Source of the DNA: Struthio camelus
Lineage: Eukaryota; Chordata; Aves; Struthioniformes; Struthionidae
Direction of reading: 5' to 3'
Assembly: GCF_040807025.1 (NCBI RefSeq)
Contig: NC_090942.1
Location: forward strand, 37,712,911 to 37,776,910
Length of the DNA stretch: 64,000 nucleotides
The notes under the pieces are model-generated. The model was not told the origin of the DNA, searched no databases, and saw only the letters and a program-made list of their open reading frames with translations. The translations under genes were made by a program, and so were the position numbers. Of this stretch, positions 49,301 through 63,041 are shown one piece after another; positions within the stretch are counted from its first letter, which is position 1, and every line of letters starts with the position of its first letter.

Positions 49301-52300
49301 CTTGCGTCCCGGCAGTACGCAGTGGTGGAACGAGCGCCTCTGTATGAAGCATCTGTATTGCGTATTCAAGTGAACTGCTTTGATTTTTGAAATCCAGGGA
49401 CTGAACTGTCAGACAGTATAAATAAATCTAGATTATATGTTGATTAATTCTCGTAATGTATAACTGAAGAATGCATTCAGAATGCTCTGAACAGCATTAT
49501 AAAATACCAAGATCATAGTCATATTGTTTAAGTATTTTGGTATCAACCGATATGTTAAGAAAAGGAGTCGTGCTTCTGTGATATTGATGCTGTGTTAATA
49601 GCGTATGAATTCAAAATGGCAGTAAACCACAGCTGAAGTTAAATTATATGAAAAAGCTAGAAGACCACAAAAGAATCTTAGAAATTAGTTAACAGCTGTC
49701 CTGCTAGTGCCATTATTTTCTTATGTGGTCATGCAGCTGTGAAATTTTAAAGCTTGTTTAAGTTTATTATTGATTTTTTTTTTCTATTTGAATTTTGTTT
49801 AAGAAATGAAAGCCCATGAACAACAGTTGTAATAGCCTCATTCTTTTGTTCTGATAAATTAATGGACAAAGACTTTTAAGCCGTCCCATTTTGGCTGCCC
49901 TAATTCTCTATGTTTCATCCTTCATAAGGATACAGTTTTTGTGGGTAATTTTAACTGCTTTACCTGATACAGGCACATATTTTGGATATAATATACGGCT
50001 ATCAACTTGTAACTGTGTTTTAATATTTGAATATGTCATTATGTACCAGAATCCTAAAGATAAAATTAGTCTGTTCAGTGCTTTTGGCTAAAGCAAGTTT
50101 TAAACAGTTAGGTCTTTTGCTTTTTAATGTTGGTTTCCAGTGTTTCTAAACAAACCTTATTAATTTCTAACCATGAGAATTAAGTAGACTATGACATATT
50201 TTAATATAACTTTGAGGAATGTGTTCTTTTTCAAGAAAACAATTTTAATTAGAAGTAGCTTAAGATGAAAAGTAATCTATGCCTTAAAAGCAACCTGAGC
50301 ATAGAAAGCAGGAAGAGGAAAGGTTGAAATATTAAGCACTATGCTTTGTAATTATCAGTACTTCTCAAGGAATCATTCAAATAAATAATTACTTAAAGAA
50401 ATGTTCTGCCTAAATGGTAAGAGAGTATTAGAAAATAGTTTCTGTATGGGATGAGCAAGGTATGACCAGCAGTTATTGCTTTTCAGGGAAATGAAGTAAC
50501 AGAATATCAGAAGATACAAGGGTTATTCTAACTATATGTTTCCAACCCCTCTCCATGATCAATAGACTCCTACTAGCCTGAAGTAAGACTGGAAGACATG
50601 AAAAATAAGCATAATCTTTGAGGACCTGCAGGCCACAAATAAAGCCTATCATTTTTGTCATCAGCTGCTGAAAGGAGGATATTGTTGGAGTTTATATTGC
50701 AAGGTCCATAACTTCATCTTCTGTTTCATCATCTGTGGTGATAACACTGAACCCATATGATCTGAAAGCCTGCAACGTAGCAAAGGCAAAAAGTACGCTT
50801 TGGTGAAGTGTGTTGGTATGAGCCCCACGTGCAAGGAAATCTTTGCCATTGCATAGGTTTTGCATGCCTTTGTTACCAGAATGATACAGAAAGTGTTCTA
50901 AAGACATTCTGCAAATCTTTGAAACATGTCTGCAAGGACTGACTTTTCTTGTGATTGACCTGATGTGGGTAGCGTAGACTTTGATTATACGAGCCTTTCT
51001 TGTGATCTGGATGGATATGAGGCTTTATTCTTACTCAGCATCTGGCATCTCAGTGGCTTTAGGAGTATAAATTGTCTCTTGTATATTATAATCTGCTTCA
51101 GAATGACAAGAAAGATTTTACAGATGAGAGCAGGTATATCTTACAAAGAAATCTGAAGCTCAGTCAAAGGTAAATACTGAATACTGAAGTAGGCCAGACT
51201 TGAACTGGAAACCTGGCCATAAACTATATTTTATAGCTTTTTGATTCTAGTTGCTGAAAGAAAATATAGATCTCTTTAAGCATATGCAATATAACTAAGG
51301 GGAAATATTTAGAACTACTTAAGTCATACAAATATTTCCAATAACAAGAACTATCTAAAATATCATACTTCAATGTGATTTTCAGCAAATCAGACATGTG
51401 GGTTTTTTGTTTACTTTTAGGTAATGTTTTGGGGCTATTCTGATACTTACGTATTTCTGTTATCAACTTGTCAGCTCTAGGTGACTTTAATATAAATGAA
51501 CTTGGTTGTAGTGTTCATCTCAAGCAATTTATTGAAGTGACTCTGATTTGTTTACAATGCCTGTAAATGTTAAGCATTTGCTGTTTTAAAATTAATGAGC
51601 TCACCTCATTGCAAAGTCTTCTTGATTTTTAGATTTTCACCTCAAAACAGCATATCTAGAAATTTGAGACAGTTCTCTCCTTTCAGTCTCTACTACAAAT
51701 CCTCCATGTGCATTTCACCCATGAAGATGGGTTGGCTGGCCTGTTCATTAGCTTGACTGACTTAGGAAATGCAAATTATGCTCTTTCAGAATTGAATGAA
51801 ATCTTGATACCATCAGTGGTAGAAAACAATCATTTGTTAATAGTGTTTTTCAAGCATGGATAGGTCATGTTTTTGAACTTTGCTGTGGTGTCCTGGGGCA
51901 GCTTTCTCAATGAGGTTCACAGTTTGAAAAAAAGTAGTGTAGTTAGTATTAGACTGTTTTTGAGAGCTTTCCTGCATTAGGGAATAGTAACAAAAAAAAA
52001 AGCAAGGTAACAAGTATAACATGCAGGCATTTGTATCTCTATATCAGTAGTGCGTAGTATGCTATTTATGTATCTGGGACAATACATAATCTTGAAACGT
52101 ATCTGGTCTCAAGAGTATCCTGCAAGTTTTTGATAAGGTTCCCCTAAAAAGTTACCAAATTTTATTTAAGAAATGAGGCTTCAGGAGATTTAGTTTTTTT
52201 ACTTGGGGTGTGTATTTTTCCTCGTAGCCAATTAGTGAGGTAATTAGGTAATATTTAGTTTTCAGGTGCTTTATTGTATCACAGACACTGCAGCATTGAC

Positions 52301-52840
52301 GAGAAGACAAACTAAGTTGCCAAACTTCTTATGGTTTCCCTGCGTTGATTTGTGTAGCTGACTAGCTTTGTTGATTTTGGTGAGAGAGCTAGGTTGAATG
52401 CGTTTGTAGGACTGAAATTCATGGTCTCTAAAGATCTGATTTTTACTCTTTCCCTTAACACTAAGAAGTCTGGATTTAGGTATGTGGTTTAGGTGCTTTA
52501 GCAGGTTGATCCCGTAAGCTGAGCATGGTATAATTACATTTTTTGCAATATAATTTTTAACATGGTAAATGCTTTTGCGTAGGGAGGAGGAGTTGTATGG
52601 CATTTGAACACAACTATCCATTTTTCTTAATCTTACTGAAAAAGTAGTGTTTCATCTATTGCTTGAGAACAAATTCTGGAAAAGGTGCAAGGTTACTGCT
52701 ACTGTGATAGTGTTCCATAGTAAATCAAAAGCAATTTTCTCTTGTTGAAGTAAAAGTTGATGCTAATTAAAACATCATATATATGTAGAGAGAGAATACA
52801 TATAGATATATACACGCACACACACGTAGCCAATAAGTCA

Positions 52841-52872
52841 CTGTAAAAATTCACAGCTGTAAAAATTCACAG
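52841..52872 (+). repeat. 16-bp tandem duplication (2 copies)
   Basis: CTGTAAAAATTCACAG occurs twice back to back (52841-52856 and 52857-52872) with no mismatch. It directly follows a TATA/CACA microsatellite at about 52770-52826, so replication slippage is the likely origin. Confidence 0.95.
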
Positions 52873-55800
52873 CTGTTGTATCTGCTAGCATTTGTCAAAA
52901 GCTATCTGTAATGTTTTTCTTGATTGCACAAATCACTAAAGCTTCCTTTCGCATGTAATGCGTATACTTCTATCTCACAATAGTGGTAAAATCATCATCT
53001 GTTTACTGAGTTTGCTTTTATCCTTTGGAGAATAAAGACTATACTTGATTAAATCAAGAAGTTTAGTTTTGGTGGGTCCTAATTCAATGGAAAGCTGTTA
53101 TTTCAAAACAGAAAATAAATATATTACCAAACTTGTGCAAATATCCTGCTTAACTTTGTTTATTCAATTCCTAACACCCTTTATATTGGGATAAGTAAAT
53201 AAGGCAGTAATTTCAAAGCCATGGTCTGGTCAGCTTGTGGCTCACTAGGCTCTGGTGAGAGGTTTCCAGAGCCGTATCAAATCTTTAATGTTTTATTTCA
53301 AGCTTCCTTATTATGGTATGATATAGTCTATAAGGAACCCTGAGAACTGGCAGTTGGACTGTTTGCTGCTTACCAGGAAGATCATTTTATTGTCATTGCT
53401 CTATTTAAAAATTACTGTGCAGAGATAAGTACTACTTTGTGTTACAAGCAGCATTAATTGGATTATTAAGCTTTGATCTTGAGAGCACTGAGGTTTCAGG
53501 ATCTTTTCTTCAGTCTTTTCGTTAATCTTCGGTAAAATAGATCTTTAAAAAAAAGCATGTAGTCATTTATTTGTCTGACACAACATAATCAGTTTTGATC
53601 ACTTTATATATGTTACCTTATTTTTTTACAGTTGCAAGAGTCAGTGTTTCAGAAGAGTTTTGCTTCATGTGTTTTTTAATGACTGAAAATAATAAAATTA
53701 CCAGTGATGTAGTCCGCAGAGCTCTGACCATGCGTGCCAAATATGCCAGAGAGTATTGGTCAGTGTGAATTGAAGTAGGAAAAAAAGGAAAGAAGAAAGA
53801 TAAAAAGGCAAAGTGATTTGAGTAGCTTTCAAATTCTTGGTGTTCATGCATTCTTCACTTTGCTTTTCTCCGTTATACCACTAGATAGCCGTTGTTCAGG
53901 GAATCTCCAGTTTTGGTTGTCCTTCAACATGGTTTTAGAGCTTCCTTTCCAGGGAAGGACCTCAGCTGTGCTGTTCAGTTCTTATCACTGATGCGCTTGC
54001 ATGATTTGTAAATGGCCTTTCAATACTTTTATGCTCTAAATATTAATCTCTTTTTTGAGCATGGAAATACAAATTCCCTGATTTTAAGGTAAGAAATTCA
54101 AGTTCTTCCATTTTATTTTAGGAAACAGAAATGTTAGAAATTTTCAGTTAGAAGAACTGTAAAGAGACATCACAGAGGAAGATTTGGTCAGTACAAAATT
54201 AATTAGGTGTTGAAGAGTAAGGAGCTGATAAAGTATTGCATTGTTAATAGTGAGCATTAAAATCTATAAGAGTGGGCCTTGAGCTTTCTTGCACTGGGAG
54301 TGAGCCCAACCATCAAAATTCTTGATTAATCTGTATATTACCTGTATGGTCAGACATGTAAGAGAAAGCATTTTTAAAGCAATACAGTTCTACAGGTTAC
54401 TCTCCTAGCCAGTTACTTTGTGAGCAATGTTTTGTTAGCTGTTCATTAAAAGAGTGGGTGGGTTTGCCTATGTGATAATTTGCCTTCTGTGTAGAATTAT
54501 AGCTTTCCTTCTTTAGGGTTTATAGTTTCCTTCAACTTCTGGTCCAGAAAGTACAGACCATGGGATGGAGTAGGAACAGGGATGGCAGGTTTGGTAGTAG
54601 AATGGATGGCTGAAGGTGATTAAACGCAGTGGGATAGTGCTGGAGGGCCACAGATTTTAGAAGATAAGCAGAGGAAGAGAAAGATGAGAATGCTATTGGC
54701 CTTTAGTACGTTCATAAGACTGAAAACTTTGTCTATGAAACAAAAGTCGGCGGCATGTCAGAATAATGAAAATCTGTATCCCTTTTTACATTTATTAAAG
54801 AAAATAGATATTAAGAGGCAGTTGGAAAAGGAATTGAGACTTGTACAGGCAGAGTGAAAGGACTAGATTTTTGCAAACCTTTCTGCATTCACTGCTGAGT
54901 CTGCACCTCCAAAAGCGTTCTTGTATTTACTGCATGAAATCACACCTGAAGACATCTATGTCTGACTGTTGATTTGGGGAAAGGAGGCACTTGTTAAATC
55001 TGTAGAATTTAAACCTAACTTGTTTATCCTGTCTTTGTATTGCTTAAATGGAGATTAGGATAGGAAAGGTATAGTTGCAAACTGCTTGTAACAAACTCAC
55101 AAAATATTTTGAAGTATATTAGGGAGCTCTTATATGATCTTGCTTCGCTTCGTGTTGTGTGTTGCGTGATGGCAAACATGGTGTTTAGAAGGGACTTTTG
55201 AATGTTTAAAGTTTATATCTTTGCTTTCATCTGATCTTTAAAAATATGTAGTCATGCTTTTTATTTTATTATGGAATTCTTGTTTTAAACAATTGACTAC
55301 TGAATTTTAAACTCAGTGTAGATCATCACATTATACACCTGTTTTCGCAAGCTGGTCACTTTTGATAGTTGAAGCTGATTCTTGTTTAGTTTTGCAACTG
55401 TTTTAGATTTGTGGATTCACAGAATTTTGTTGCAGTGATCATTAAATCTATTACTGTGTTAGTAAACCTGAAAAGATCCGTTCAGAAAAGGCTTTAACAC
55501 AGGGGAGCAGGGCTTTACTTTGATACTTTTTGTGTTGTAAAACCAGAGGGTCTGTATGCAAAAGTCTGAAATGTTTTTGGAAGTTTATTGCTGTGTTATG
55601 TAGTACTTGCAATTTCATTGAACAGTATAGCCAATTGAATGGTGTCAAGAAGTCAGTGTGTTTTAACTGACTGAGTTTGAGTCAGTTGAGTGCAGAATGC
55701 GTGTGGGACTGGAACTTGCTCAGATTTGAACAGGAAACATATTAAGGAAATTTTGCCTCAATCCTGAAGTAATCAGTGATTGGCCAGCATAAAGTATCTC

Positions 55801-58327
55801 AAAATTCTGGAATAGTAAGTACTTCAGCCGTGCTGTTTCATACCACCTTGATGGGATGCGCTGTGCCCAAAACACCCTGTTAAGTCAGCTGGCTGTTTCT
55901 GACTTGTAAAAGGACATTATCGCAGCAAAATACTTTTTGTACACATTTCCTTAATATTATTTAAAACAAAACTTTATATTTAGATAGTCTTGGTTGAAAA
56001 AGCAATTTGAGACAGTTTCCCAAATGCTTTATTAAGTTTTTAAAATTTCAGAAGAAAATTGTGTGCTACAAGCGCAAGGATAAAAGCTGCGTACAAGAAC
56101 AATTTGAGAAAAGATAGCAACTTAGGTAGCACTGACAGCTCTTCAAGGGTAGTAACAGATTGCAGATAGTGAAATAGACGTGAGCCAAAGCGCTGCACTG
56201 TGAGGTGGTCAAGGTACCTGCTACAGAGTATGGTAGGGGGAAATGTGGTCCCTGACCAAAGTTCTTGTACTGGCGGAACTGCGACTGTAACAGTTGAGAC
56301 AGAGCTCTGTATCCGCTGTTAGTTTGCAACTATCCTAAGCAAAACAACACAAGTGCTCTAGTCCTATTTAATGCTAGGAATAATTTGTCCACAGAATCAT
56401 TTTGTCACAATCTTTTATTGTGGATGTAACCACGTTCTGGAGCAAAACTATTCACAGTGTTGAATTAGGATGGTGTTGTCATCGATGTTGTAAAATTGCC
56501 TTTGAGACCTTAATCTTTGGTTTTGAAGGTTGGTGGGGGGGGGAAAAAAGCATCCAAAAGCCTGTGATCTCATGTATTCCCATCTAGCGCCTTCTTCCTC
56601 TTACTTTCCAAAGGACTTTTATCAGATGCTTAAGAGTACGTTCTGTAGACAGTTGAACAACTGAGGCTTAATGAGAATCTGATAAGTTGACTACAAAGGA
56701 TTCAGTAACTAAGTGCAAACCCAGTAGTTGTTACTTCTTTATTTTACCAGAGGTTCGCTAGGAATAGTTCTGAAGGCTGACCCCAGATTGGGTGTCTGAC
56801 CGAGAGAAAGAAACTGAACTCAAAAAGAAGATTGAAGTCAAGACTTAGATACCTTAGCTTTCTTATTTCTTATTTAGCTACATTGTGTAGAAACAGAAAT
56901 TTCACCTCTTGTTTATTTTTAAACCTTTCCAATAGAGTGTTTACCCAAGCAATGTTTTTGTACTTCTTTGGTAACAGGTATTGTCAGTATGAATGTTTTG
57001 TTCTACGTTCTTTCGCTGGTGTTCATGAGTAATTCCTACATGGTAAATGCCTAATACAGCTATGTGTATTAGCAGACTGGTATTTGAGTCGCCAGAAGAG
57101 TTTTGAGACCTGTCAAGGATTCAGTAGCATGTTATTGTTATGCTACAAATAAAGAGTTTTCAGTAGTCAAATACTAGAGAAAAGGAGGATTAGCTTAGAT
57201 CTTTAGTTTTACCTAGCATTTCATCCTGATATTCTGGCATGAGAGGGTGGTACAGACCAGATAGAAGGACTTGGATGCTTTTGGGAAAAAGAAATAATGA
57301 AAGTGGCTTCATTATTCAAAAGAGGCTTTGAGAAACACTGAACAAATTTGGTATCTTCAAGTTAGATAAAAGTATGACTAAAACATGTAAAATGTAGGTA
57401 TCGCTGAACTTAGTAATAAGCCTAAATGTCAAGAGTTTAACCTGGGAAGAAGTACTATGGAGCTGAGTTTGCAAAGAGATCCCTTTATATGGAAGCACGA
57501 TGTTCATAGTATGTAGGGAGAAACATCTAGTAGTACCTCAAACTCAGAACGTTTGCTGTATGTGTTGATGTTGACACAAAGTGTCAAAATACCTAAGCTC
57601 TGGTTCTTGACAAAAATCAGAGTTCTAAAATCTTTGTGCTTCCATATGAATGCTACAAATAAAAATAAAACTACATCAGAGAAATTATTTTACCAAAAGT
57701 TACTTTTTATTTTTGAAAAAGACTGTTCAGTAATGAATGTCTTTGAAGATTTAACTTGAAGCTCTTGAATTAGTAAACTGAGAACAGAAATTGAAGTTGG
57801 TGATATTTCATGCTAAAGAGGAAAAGGTTTTGGAACTTGCCATTCTTCAGCTTCTGGTGTGCTGTATCAGCAGCCTTGTGAAACTCTACTTGCCCCCTGT
57901 GATTAGTGGGACCATAAATTGCCCACAGTAAAAATTCTTGTTGGTAAGAGGGGCTTATAATGTTTAACAGACCATACACAAAGATACTCTCCATTTTGCG
58001 AGACTGGTACGTACAAGTGAATTGATATGAATGAGTTAGTACCACAGGGAGCAGTAACATACAAATGACACTCATTTCTAAACTCTGACTTTATTTATTT
58101 ATTTTTTTAAAAATATCAAAAGTGACTATAAATGTAAGGCAGAAAGGCCTAGCAACTAGAGTAGAAGCTTCTGGTGCCATCAAATGTGCTTAAACATATA
58201 CAAACTTGTCCTTCTAGAATCAAAGTATACCATCATGCATAATTTACAGTACTTTCAATATTAATGAGAAGATAATTTTACTATAGAGTCTACCAATAAT
58301 TAACTTACTTGTTTTTTTCCATTTAAG

Positions 58328-58455
58328 GTATCTAGTGGATAGTCGCTGGTTCAAACAGTGGAAAAAATATGTTGGTTTTGACAGCTGGGACAAATACCAG
58401 ATGGGAGATCAGAACGTGTACCCTGGTCCTATTGACAATTCTGGACTTCTCAAAG
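58328..58455 (+). CDS. USP15: USP15 exon 2, DUSP domain
   Basis: The acceptor is CATTTAAG|G and the donor is AAAG|GTAACT (GT at 58456-58457). The 128-nt exon supplies the last base of W30, 42 full codons (residues 31-72) and the first base of D73. It encodes [17 protein letters not shown], the conserved DUSP start with W37 and W41, and the DUSP hallmark YPGPIDN at residues 61-67. The DUSP domain is a tripod-like fold preceding the first UBL in USP4/11/15 and contributes to ubiquitin exchange and partner binding. Joined to exon 1 it gives an uninterrupted reading frame (phase 2 in, phase 1 out). No stop, frameshift or unusual residue is present. Confidence 0.96.
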
Positions 58456-61400
58456 GTAACTGCTTCTGATTGTGTATTAAGCTAACATAATTTTTAGTAT
58501 GAATTTCTCACAGATTTTTGATTTTTTTTTTTCTTGTTTGTAGCATAGGTGAATCTGTGCGTTTATGCAATGAACCTTTTTTGGTTTTCATACGGTGACA
58601 AGGGAACTGGAGTAGAGAGATCTTTTAATGATTCAGTGTTTATAAAATTATTAGAACCTCTCTGCAATGGTGACAAAATATTTAATAATGTACAAATTAT
58701 TAGTTTGTAATGATAGTTGGGACATGGAATTCAGTCAAGTTCACAAATAACTGGCCTAATTTTAACAAAACTTTTTCAATTTAGCTAGATTGGTTTAGAA
58801 TAACATTTTTAAAGTTGAACAATAAAATTTCTTTTGTTAACGAGCTCCAAACCTTTACACTGATTCTGGAGCAATTAAGGAAGCGTTATTATACAGTTCA
58901 GTGATTGTATAAAGCATTCTGAAATGACAGAGGATAATTTTGTAATCCTTTATGGACTTCTAAATATGGTTAAATTCGGCCTTTGTTAAAATTACACAGG
59001 TCGGTCTGACTCTTACTGAATGTAGTCAGATGTGTGGATACGAGTCTCAAAGTTTCCCAGGTATTTTAAAAATTAATCCTGTGGCCACATTTTATATTTA
59101 ATGTCCAAGTACTGAAATACTGTGAACGCTATAATATCTAATCTGCAAAATATAGTGAATACAGAATCTAATAGATAATTAACTTCCCTCTTTGTAGTTA
59201 CAGGTAGTATAACAGTACTACGTAATTTATTTACATATATTAATGCAAATGTTTACAACTTTATGGGGTTTATGATGGTCTATTATTTTTTTCATATAAA
59301 ACCTCTAACTAGAATTCATATCTCATTAAATAATGAGCAGTATGTGAAAGATGATCACTTATTCATAGGACTTGTCATACAATGTTGCCTTAGTTGTCAA
59401 TTTCAGTGAGTCTGCATGTTTGACCGTGACTAGCATCAGTGCTTCGGAGGCAGGTGCTTTATTGTCATGTGCGCGTGTATATTCTATCTACAGACGGAAA
59501 GATCTTTTTCTCTAGGTGGGTGGCATGTTTTATTTTCTGAAATGTGAGGGTTCAGTTCTTTTGTACGTTTCTGTACTGAGTCTTGTAATGAAGCCCACCT
59601 GCTTAGGTGTTACTTTTCTTCTCAGTTGAAATTGGAGGTAGCAAGATCCTTTGTAGCCTCAGTGAGGCAGCAACAGATTATTCTCTCTTCTGTGTCAACC
59701 CACTCGAGCAAGGTGATTTCTAGATGTGCAAAGCACTGTGGTAGTTGATTGGGATTACTGGTAACTTTCTTAACCTTTCCAGACATGTTCAGATTATGTT
59801 TAAAGTTACTGTGGATGTGAAGCCTATGTTAAGAGTTAGCAGTCCAAATCTGAAGTCATATTAGCCATTTTGCTTAAAAATTCCTGAAATAAAATTTTCT
59901 TAATATCACATTGAGACGGCCCCACACCCCTTTCAAAATAAGCACTGTCTCAGGGTTTGTGGGCTTAACAACTTTTTGCTCGTTTGTGGTGCGTTGGCAG
60001 CACACACTCAACTGCTATCTGACATCTGCTGTTTCTGTGTGAAGGCCTTTTTAAATTTAGGGCATTAGTGCTCAGCAAATAGGAGCTATGTAGTTCACGT
60101 GCTGCAGAACAGCAATTCTCTGCGCTAGATTTCTTAGGGAGCAAAAGTTGAACCTGAAAATACTCATGCTTTTTAATCTTGTCTGTATGTTATGTTATAT
60201 ATGTTATATACATAACTGTATGTTATGTAGCACTAGTTGCTCTCATACTGCTCTTCTAAAGTGTTAATTCTGCAAGTTTGCAACTGATAGAGTATAAAAT
60301 AAAAATGCTCATGCTTTCTCAGATATTCTGTGGTGTAGTGCCCTGATGAGGGAAACTATTATTAAAATGAAGAGCAATTAATTCCAGGAAAGTGAAGCAG
60401 TATGTTGTGGTTATATTGCTGAAGTACTGCTTCCTATTTCCAGAACTTTTGGATGAAGTGAGAGCAATGCAACATAACTGGTACAGGTTTCAGTTAATCT
60501 CAACATACTCAGAAATGTTGCTGAATATAATGAAATGCATCCCTACCATGTTCAGAAGAATAGATACGTAGTCAAATTTAGATTAGCAAAACAAGCACAA
60601 GGAACTTGTCATTCAGGCCAGTTGACTGCTGATCACAGAAAACAGTTTTGCATATGAGAGGCTCAGTTATCAGTGTCAGAGGCTTCTTTGATGGCAGTAA
60701 GGGTCTGAAAAATTTATGCTAGAAAAAAGTTAGAGTTTTTAGGACAGAATGGTGTATTGTATCTTCTCACTATAGACACCTGTAGCAATATCAAACTAGT
60801 GCAGAAATACAGTTTGTGTTTCCTGTGTGGTAACTGGACACAGATGTTTATGGATTCCTCCCCACCCACTGCTCTCAGTTCTAGTGGAGCCGTCTGTAGT
60901 GGTACTATCAATCACCATATGTATATTATTGAAGGGGCCAAGTAGTAGAATTGATGGTACAAGTCATAGCTTGTTTCAGTGAGTTACTTGGATATAGCTC
61001 CTGAATATAGATTTTGGGATATTTGAGCATTTTTGTTGTTGTTGGGTTTTTATATTTAGTTCTTCCTGCTAAGTCTTTTATATGATTTTTATCAGAGAAA
61101 AGTGCATGCAAACCACATTGTACTCTCCATCTGCTCACCAAGTCATCTTCTGAACTGCAGATATTACATAGTATGGAAACAGGATTTTTTTGCCACCTCT
61201 GAGCAGCTAGTGGTAGTAACAAATAGCATGCACTTGAAATTCAGGAGCTGAGAACAATGTGCATCTCCCATGTTTCACTCACATGTGAAAGTACCTAGCT
61301 GGAGAGAGAAGGAAAGAGAGAGTCAGCACTGGTGATAAGTTAATGGGGATAAGAGAGCTACGCGTCATTCATCGTCCTTTTTTCTGCCATTTTGGGGATT

Positions 61401-62910
61401 AAATCAACAGCACTGCTTTTTCCCTTATTTTCTTATCAGATCACAAACCCCTTAAACCAACTTAAGATGTAGCAAATGCAGGTAGAATAGGGAAATTGCT
61501 ACAGTCTTGGTAAGCTGGAATCTCGTTGACTCTTCCAATCAGGAAGTGACTACGTCCCTTAAATATATCTCTTAAATGTCCTCAGCAGTCCTGCTGCTGA
61601 CCATCCTACAGAAGAGGTCATATGGAAACACATTTTTTAAAATTCTTATACCAGGGTAGGTAGATAGTCACAGGAGATAATCACAGGATAGTGATTATTA
61701 AAGAAATTTTAATTTAAGGATTTTGTTTAATGCTTAGAGGTTTTTTTTTTTTTTAATTGAAGTAGTGTAATGCTGTGTTTGCTAAATCTGTACAGAGGAG
61801 AAACATGAAAAGTATAAAAATATGATCAGATGAGGGAACCATAGTGCCTTTCACATGCATGCAGTATGGACTTATTTTTCTTCTTGCAGAAAAATGTGGG
61901 TAACTATTCATTTTGTTTAGAAATGTTACTTACAAATCAACTTCCAAGAGTAAGCCCAACACCTGAAGCAATATGAGATTATTTTTATACTCAGTTGCGT
62001 ACTTTCTGCAATTCATTCACATAAAACAATGAAATTGAATACATGATCTATTTATTTTCCTACTTCTGTGTTGTTTGCCATCCTGCTTCGTTCTTTGGAG
62101 CTCAATATGTGAGTCTCCCTCTTTCATCTCCTATAAAGAGAGATGTTTGCTGGCCTATAGTTGTATGCTTCCAGGTAGAAGGGTGGCTGTCCTAATTGTC
62201 TGAGGCACGCAGTGATTCAACCTGGAATGAACTCTTACACATACAGGATAGCTGCTATCTTAGTGCTATAATACAAATTGAACCAAAGCTAAAAGCATAC
62301 TCTTTATGTAAGAGGCAGTCAAAGCGTGCTGCTTTCACGTGCTGGATCTCACTCTCTCTGTGGAGAGTTTGGCAGGGACTGTGTTTTTCAGAGCCTGTTG
62401 GATTCTTTAAACAGGAGAACTGTACTATGTATTTCTCCTAGTTTAGCATGGGTGAATGACTTTGAACTTTGTCTTGAATCTACTGCAGCTGCCCATTCCT
62501 GCATTTTCAGTCAAGGATGCAGGAGTAGCATGAAATTGAAGCATGAATAGCTTCATGAGTAGCATGAGTTGGTGATGTGAGAATACATGCAAAGTGGATG
62601 AGGAAATGGGATTGAGTTCTTTAAAGGTTGTGATGGTGTGTGATAACAAGACAGGAGCTCATGATTGCAGGAGGATGTGGAGTCCTCATTGGAACACGTG
62701 AGAGCAGGAATGCTACGTGTTATAGGTGTGCCATGGACATACTGGATAGCTTACCTAAATAGCTTCAGAATAGTTTTGCTTTGAATTCCATTAAACTGGT
62801 GACATAATTATGACCCAGAAAGTACTTTCATTGCTATTTATATTAAAATAGTGTTTCATTAAAAAATCAAGAGTTACAACATTCAAGTGAAAATAAATTT
62901 CTTTTTACAG
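58456..62910 (+). other. USP15: USP15 intron 2
   Basis: The 4.5 kb phase-1 intron starts GTAACT and ends TTTCTTTTTACAG. The sequence is AT-rich with T-runs (for example near 61740), a TATGTTATATATGTTATA-type patch near 60190-60230 and small AGTAGCATGA direct repeats near 62525-62570. No exon, RNA gene or recognisable transposon was seen. Short open frames here have no known domain. Confidence 0.9.
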
Positions 62911-63041
62911 ATGGTGATTCTCAGTCTCTCAAGGAGCATCTCATTGATGAGCTGGACTACATCCTTTTGCCAACTGAAGGCTGGAATAGGCTACTTAGCT
63001 GGTACACACTGATGCAAGGTCAAGAGCCAATAGCACGCAAG
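62911..63041 (+). CDS. USP15: USP15 exon 3, end of DUSP domain
   Basis: The acceptor is CTTTTTACAG|AT and the donor is CGCAAG|GTACTC (GT at 63042-63043). The 131-nt exon completes D73 and encodes residues 74-116, including the conserved DUSP C-terminal half: [11 protein letters not shown] (83-93), [13 protein letters not shown] (95-107) and the end EPIARK (111-116). It ends in phase 0. Together the three exons cover essentially the whole DUSP domain. The UBL domains and the split catalytic USP domain with its Cys-His-Asp triad lie to the right of the window. The frame is intact and the sequence is clearly under protein constraint, so this is the functional gene, not a retrocopy. Confidence 0.96.

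Larger units (their letters stand above)
43865..58327 (+). other. USP15: USP15 intron 1
   Basis: The 14.5 kb phase-2 intron starts GTGAGG and ends TTTTTTTCCATTTAAG. Its first 460 bp are still CpG island. The + strand looks enriched in T over A and G over C, as expected for the sense strand of a transcribed gene. Contents noted are AT-rich direct repeats at 45266-45346 (TAAGTATATTTAG and CTAATATTAAT, each twice), a polypyrimidine-CAG|GTATGT junction at 46299/46300 that looks like a recursive splice site, a strong isolated acceptor ending at 46434, a purine-pyrimidine microsatellite patch at about 52770-52826 and a 16-bp tandem duplication at 52841-52872. I see no coding exon or intact transposon in it. 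Confidence 0.9.
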